Origin: Pseudomonadota bacterium
Lineage (GTDB): Bacteria; Pseudomonadota; Gammaproteobacteria; Burkholderiales; Burkholderiaceae_C
Length of the DNA stretch: 9,649 nt
Direction: 5' to 3'
Assembly (NCBI GenBank): GCA_030918015.1
Contig: JAUPTP010000042.1
Location: 1 to 9,649 of the forward strand
How positions within the stretch are numbered: position 1 is the stretch's first letter; each line of letters starts with the position of its first letter. Below, piece by piece: positions 7,563 through 9,649 of the stretch. Under the pieces are notes generated by a model. The model was not told the DNA's origin, searched no databases, and saw only the letters and a list, made by a program, of their open reading frames with translations. The position numbers were made by a program, and so were the translations under genes.

Positions 7563-7884
7563 GTGTGGAGTCAGCCGATAGGCCGGATTCTGTGCGGTCG
7601 GGTTGCCCCGACCGTGACCGCCATTCCTCTGGGCCGCCCGTCACCGGAACGGCTCGATGCCACCTACCCGCCAACTCAGCGAACCGCGTCATCGCTGGCC
7701 TATTTGGTGTTGCTGCGCGCAGAGATTGCCCGTTTCACCCGGACCGAACCGGCTCGTCTCTGTTGCTCTGATCCTCACCTCGCGGTGGAGAGGTGTTACC
7801 TCCTGCGCTGTTCTGTGCAGTCCGGACCTTCCTCCAGTGCGACCTTTCGATCCTTGCACCAGCGGCGGTCTGGCTGACTCCACG
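7563..7884 (-). ncRNA. rnpB: RNase P RNA, bacterial class A
   Basis: This is the catalytic RNA that cuts 5' leaders from pre-tRNAs together with the RnpA protein. The ends pair as P1: GTGGAGTCAGCC (plus 7872-7883, complement) with GGCTGACTCCAC (7565-7576), 12 perfect pairs. CR-I reads GGAGGAAGGTCCGGAC (7835 down to 7820) and CR-V reads ACAGAATCCGGCCTATCGG (7593 down). Together they form P4 with the conserved bulged U at 7826. Internal landmarks include CAGAGCAACAGAGA, GGGTGAAACGG and CACCAAATAGGCC, matching E. coli M1 RNA segments. The length of about 322 nt is shorter than E. coli's 377. Ends are estimated from P1 and are good to a few nt. No reading frame crossing here looks coding. Confidence 0.96.
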
Positions 7885-7889
7885 CCGGG

Positions 7890-7895
7890 ATTGTC
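7890..7895 (-). promoter_or_regulatory. Candidate -10 box of rnpB
   Basis: On the minus strand GACAAT (4 of 6 matches to TATAAT) ends 6 nt before the G at 7883, where the P1 helix begins. That is the expected spacing to a start site at the mature 5' end. No recognisable -35 is present 16-18 nt upstream in the very GC-rich flank. The position supports it more than the sequence does. Confidence 0.4.
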
Positions 7896-7914
7896 CCACA
7901 ACCGGCGCCCGCGT

Positions 7915-7936
7915 CGTGCCCGGCCCCTGCGGCACG
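7915..7936 (-). terminator. Possible weak terminator after the lipoprotein gene
   Basis: A 6-bp inverted repeat, CGTGCC (7915-7920) and GGCACG (7931-7936), with a 10-nt loop lies directly after the lipoprotein stop and before the rnpB -10 box. It has no T-run, so it may only reduce read-through into rnpB. Confidence 0.3.
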
Positions 7937-7937
7937 C

Positions 7938-8264
7938 TCAGTCGCGCCGTCCCCGCGACAGCACATCGATGCGCGCGTTGCACACCGCCACGATGCGTCG
8001 CAGCTCCTCGTGCTGGGCGGCGCAGCGCTGGCGCTGCTGGCGATCCTCGAGATGCGCCTCCAGCAGTTCGCGGTAGGTGAGCCCGGCCTTCAGGGGCTGG
8101 GGCGCTGGGCAGGCGCTGTCGGCGCCGGCCGGCAAGGCACACTTCAGCGCGACCGGCGGCGTGGGCACGGCGGGTCCCGACGCGCAACCGGCGGCCAGCA
8201 ACACCACGGACAGGGCAAGAAACAGGCGCGAGGGCATCCGGCACATCGACATCGAGGGCCTCAT
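7938..8264 (-). CDS. Small cysteine-rich lipoprotein, o-spanin (Rz1)-like
   Basis: This 108-residue protein has a clear lipoprotein signal: a hydrophobic run FLALSVVLLAAG, then lipobox LAAGC with C27 as the lipidated residue. The mature part starts with a proline-rich stretch (GPAVPTPPVALKCALP), then CPAPQPLKAGLTYRELLEAHLEDRQQRQRCAAQHEELRR, with further cysteines at 42, 52, 81 and 95. Size, lipidation, proline-rich start and position just after a membrane-anchored coiled-coil gene match outer-membrane spanin subunits (Rz1, LysC), which join an Rz partner to fuse the two membranes at lysis. The function is inferred. The first ATG (8264) shares its A with the upstream TGA, but the ATG at 8252 has GAGG 6 nt upstream, and M10 at 8237 gives the tidiest signal peptide. 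No holin or endolysin is visible. Confidence 0.72.
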   Translation of the reverse strand: MRPSMSMCRMPSRLFLALSVVLLAAGCASGPAVPTPPVALKCALPAGADSACPAPQPLKAGLTYRELLEAHLEDRQQRQRCAAQHEELRRIVAVCNARIDVLSRGRRD

Positions 8265-8803
8265 CAGCGCGAGCGCGGGCCGCCGGCGACACGGTTGAGC
8301 GTGCGCACCGCCTCGGCCGGAACGGGCGCCGACAGGCAGTTCAGCCCGGCCGTGTTCTGTCGCAGCTGGCCCTGCAGCAGCACGAGCTGCAGCTCGCGCT
8401 CGCGCAGCTCGTCACGCAGCCGCCCTGGGGAGCCGGTGGCCGAGGCGGCCAGGGCCTTGCGGACCCGCGCCAGTTCGGCGTCGTTGTCGCGGCGGCGCTG
8501 CGCCAGATCGGCCAGCTGGGCCTGGCTGTCATCGAGCGCCTCGATCATCTCGACCTTCTGCTCGTCGAAGGAGACCTTCATCTCGCTCAACCGGGCCTCG
8601 AAGGCCGCCTCGCGAGAGCGCAGCTCGGCCGCCAGCGCGATCTGCGCATCGCGGTGGCGCGCCTCGCTCTCGTGCAGCACGCCCTCGAGCTTGGCGATGC
8701 GCGCCTCGGCCGCCTCTCGCCCGGACGAGCCGATGCCGTGACCGATCCATCCTGCCACCAGCAAGGCCGCGGTCGCCGTGACCACGCGAAGCGTGTCGAA
8801 CAT
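8264..8803 (-). CDS. Membrane-anchored coiled-coil protein, i-spanin (Rz)-like
   Basis: This 179-residue protein has one N-terminal membrane segment (about residues 7-25, TATAALLVAGWIGHGIG). From about 28 to 150 follows a long charged region rich in E, R, A and L that should form a coiled coil in the periplasm. It ends in LNCLSAPVPAEAVRTLNRV (154-172), with one cysteine at C156. An N-in signal-anchor, a periplasmic coiled coil and a C-terminal cysteine with PVP are the layout of phage Rz inner-membrane spanins. The start at ATG 8803 has a strong GGGGAG Shine-Dalgarno 7 nt upstream. The stop overlaps the lipoprotein ATG by 1 nt (TGATG). Alternatives are an ordinary envelope coiled-coil protein, or a remnant of a lysis cassette. 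The gene lies between an ABC permease and rnpB, with no other phage genes in view. Confidence 0.72.
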   Translation of the reverse strand: MFDTLRVVTATAALLVAGWIGHGIGSSGREAAEARIAKLEGVLHESEARHRDAQIALAAELRSREAAFEARLSEMKVSFDEQKVEMIEALDDSQAQLADLAQRRRDNDAELARVRKALAASATGSPGRLRDELRERELQLVLLQGQLRQNTAGLNCLSAPVPAEAVRTLNRVAGGPRSR

Positions 8804-8839
8804 CGAGCATCTCCCCGGAGAGTGAAGGCCTGCTGGCCA

Positions 8840-8867
8840 ATTAATTCATTTTCGGCCAGATTGTCAC
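8840..8867 (-). promoter_or_regulatory. Candidate promoter of the spanin-like pair
   Basis: On the minus strand GTGACA (plus 8862-8867, 5 of 6 matches to the -35) is 16 nt from ATTAAT (plus 8840-8845, 4 of 6 matches to the -10). Transcription would start near 8833, about 30 nt before the ATG at 8803. The segment 8839-8853 is the most AT-rich patch of its neighbourhood. A 6-bp inverted repeat, CTGGCC 8833-8838 with GGCCAG 8854-8859, flanks the -10 and could be an operator. A second hairpin, ACCCGC 8866-8871 with GCGGGT 8876-8881, overlaps the -35 edge. Confidence 0.5.
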
Positions 8868-8951
8868 CCGCTCCGGCGGGTTCGCATCGTAGGCAAGACC
8901 CGGTGCGGCAAACGTGACGATTCGTGAGAGCGCCGCCCCCTGAATCAGCGC

Positions 8952-9649
8952 TCAGCGCGTCTTCGAGAAGGGCCGCCCCAGCGCGCGCGGCGCCTCGGCC
9001 CGGCCCAGGAAGCCCGCCAGCAGCACCACGGTGAACAGGTAGGGCAGCGCCTGGATCAGCTCGACCGGCACCGCGCCCAGGCCCGGGATCACCGCGCCCT
9101 GCAGCCGGATCGCCACCGCATCGAGCAGGCCGAACAGCAGGCAGGCCCAGAGCGCGCGCACCGGATGCCAGTGGCCGAACACCATCGCCGCCAGCGCCAT
9201 GAAGCCGCGCCCGGCGCTCATGCCCGGCGTGAAGCCGGCGTTCTGCGCCAGCGCGAGAAAGGCGCCGCCGATGCCGCACAGCGCGCCGGCCAGCAGCACC
9301 GCGCGCCAGCGCAGCCCGGCCACCGAGATGCCGGCGGCGTCCACCATCGCCGGGTTCTCGCCGACCGCGCGCAGCCGCAGCCCGAAGCGGGTGCGGTGGA
9401 GCAGCCACCCCACCGCCGGCACCAGCGCGAAGGCCAGCCAGGCCAGCAGCGTCTGGCGCAGCAGCGCCTCGGCCAGCAGCGGTCCGATCAGCGGCCAGTC
9501 CTGCACCGCACGCGCCGCGGCGTCGAACAGCACGCCGAAGCGCCCTTCAGGCGGCACATCGGGCGTGCGCCCGCCACGCTGGAACAGGTGCAGGCCGATG
9601 ACCGCGGTCAGCCCGAGCGCCAGGATGTTGATCGCCACGCCGGAGACGA
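8952..9649 (-). CDS. ABC transporter permease, nucleoside/simple-sugar type (5' end beyond window)
   Basis: About 232 residues of an integral membrane protein are visible. The frame is open to the right edge, reading VSGVAINILALGLTAV there. That is a conserved internal block of this family, so the GTG at 9638 is not taken as the start; some 70 N-terminal residues are probably missing. Hydrophobic segments alternate with the cytoplasmic loop RAVGENPAMVDAAGISV, the family's coupling-type motif next to the ATPase. The type is the second permease of BmpA-style nucleoside or purine importers (BPD_transp_2 superfamily), acting in the inner membrane with a second permease, an ATPase and a periplasmic binding protein presumably upstream to the right. 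Substrate cannot be assigned. The stop is TGA at 8952-8954, and 148 nt separate it from the next gene. Confidence 0.87.
   Translation of the reverse strand, partial: VSGVAINILALGLTAVIGLHLFQRGGRTPDVPPEGRFGVLFDAAARAVQDWPLIGPLLAEALLRQTLLAWLAFALVPAVGWLLHRTRFGLRLRAVGENPAMVDAAGISVAGLRWRAVLLAGALCGIGGAFLALAQNAGFTPGMSAGRGFMALAAMVFGHWHPVRALWACLLFGLLDAVAIRLQGAVIPGLGAVPVELIQALPYLFTVVLLAGFLGRAEAPRALGRPFSKTR

Noticed and set aside
7563..8076. Plus-strand frames across rnpB
   Set aside because: They coincide with the conserved RNase P RNA and have no coding-like composition.
8010..8741. Plus-strand frame opposite the spanin-like pair
   Set aside because: It is a serine/alanine/arginine-rich antisense shadow. 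The minus-strand genes have Shine-Dalgarno, lipobox and membrane anchor.
7938..8803. Intact prophage or tailocin at the spanin-like pair
   Set aside because: No structural, replication, integrase, holin or endolysin gene and no att-like direct repeats were seen within the window.
8587..9408. Alternative minus-strand frame over the permease and coiled-coil gene
   Set aside because: It is a G/A/R-rich shadow crossing a promoter region and two real genes.
1..9649. CRISPR arrays, insertion sequences, tRNA genes
   Set aside because: No regularly spaced repeats, transposase-like proteins with terminal repeats, or tRNA cloverleaf sequences were found by eye.

Overview
The window is very GC-rich (roughly 70% by eye) and densely packed, with housekeeping genes in an arrangement typical of Burkholderiales (Betaproteobacteria), probably near the Rubrivivax/Leptothrix/Sphaerotilus group. 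This placement is inferred from protein similarity remembered by eye, gene order and composition; no search was run.

Region by region: (1) 1-3046, plus strand, is a tight run: the end of hemA (glutamyl-tRNA reductase), prfA (release factor 1), prmC (the methyltransferase that modifies release factors), grxD (monothiol CGFS glutaredoxin) and ubiX (flavin prenyltransferase). hemA/prfA and prfA/prmC overlap by 4 nt, and grxD/ubiX are 11 nt apart. A 109-nt gap before grxD may hold an internal promoter. (2) A 10-bp GC-rich hairpin separates ubiX from the convergent yccA (Bax-inhibitor-1-like membrane protein). (3) Leftward from 6739 run proS (prolyl-tRNA synthetase), a lytic transglycosylase coupled to it by a 4-nt overlap, an unrecognised small exported protein, and then yccA. 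(4) proS is divergent from rppH (Nudix RNA pyrophosphohydrolase), which has a plausible promoter. (5) rppH converges on rnpB, the RNase P RNA, read leftward at about 7563-7884. It shows a 12-bp P1 helix, an intact P4 core and conserved CR-I/CR-V sequences. A strong 13-bp hairpin lies between the two genes. (6) Upstream of rnpB, on the same strand, is a two-gene unit: a membrane-anchored coiled-coil protein with an Rz-like layout, followed by a 1-nt-overlapping small cysteine-rich lipoprotein with an Rz1/o-spanin-like layout. No holin, endolysin or other phage gene is visible. (7) The right edge holds the 3' part of an ABC transporter inner-membrane permease of the nucleoside/simple-sugar type, cut by the window end.

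Most of the window is core translation (RF1, PrmC, ProS), tRNA and mRNA processing (RNase P, RppH), tetrapyrrole and ubiquinone biosynthesis, and Fe-S handling. The one part that looks out of place is the spanin-like pair at 7938-8803. It has its own AT-rich promoter region and could be a lysis-cassette remnant or a domesticated envelope-bridging pair. It is the best candidate here for something not yet described.
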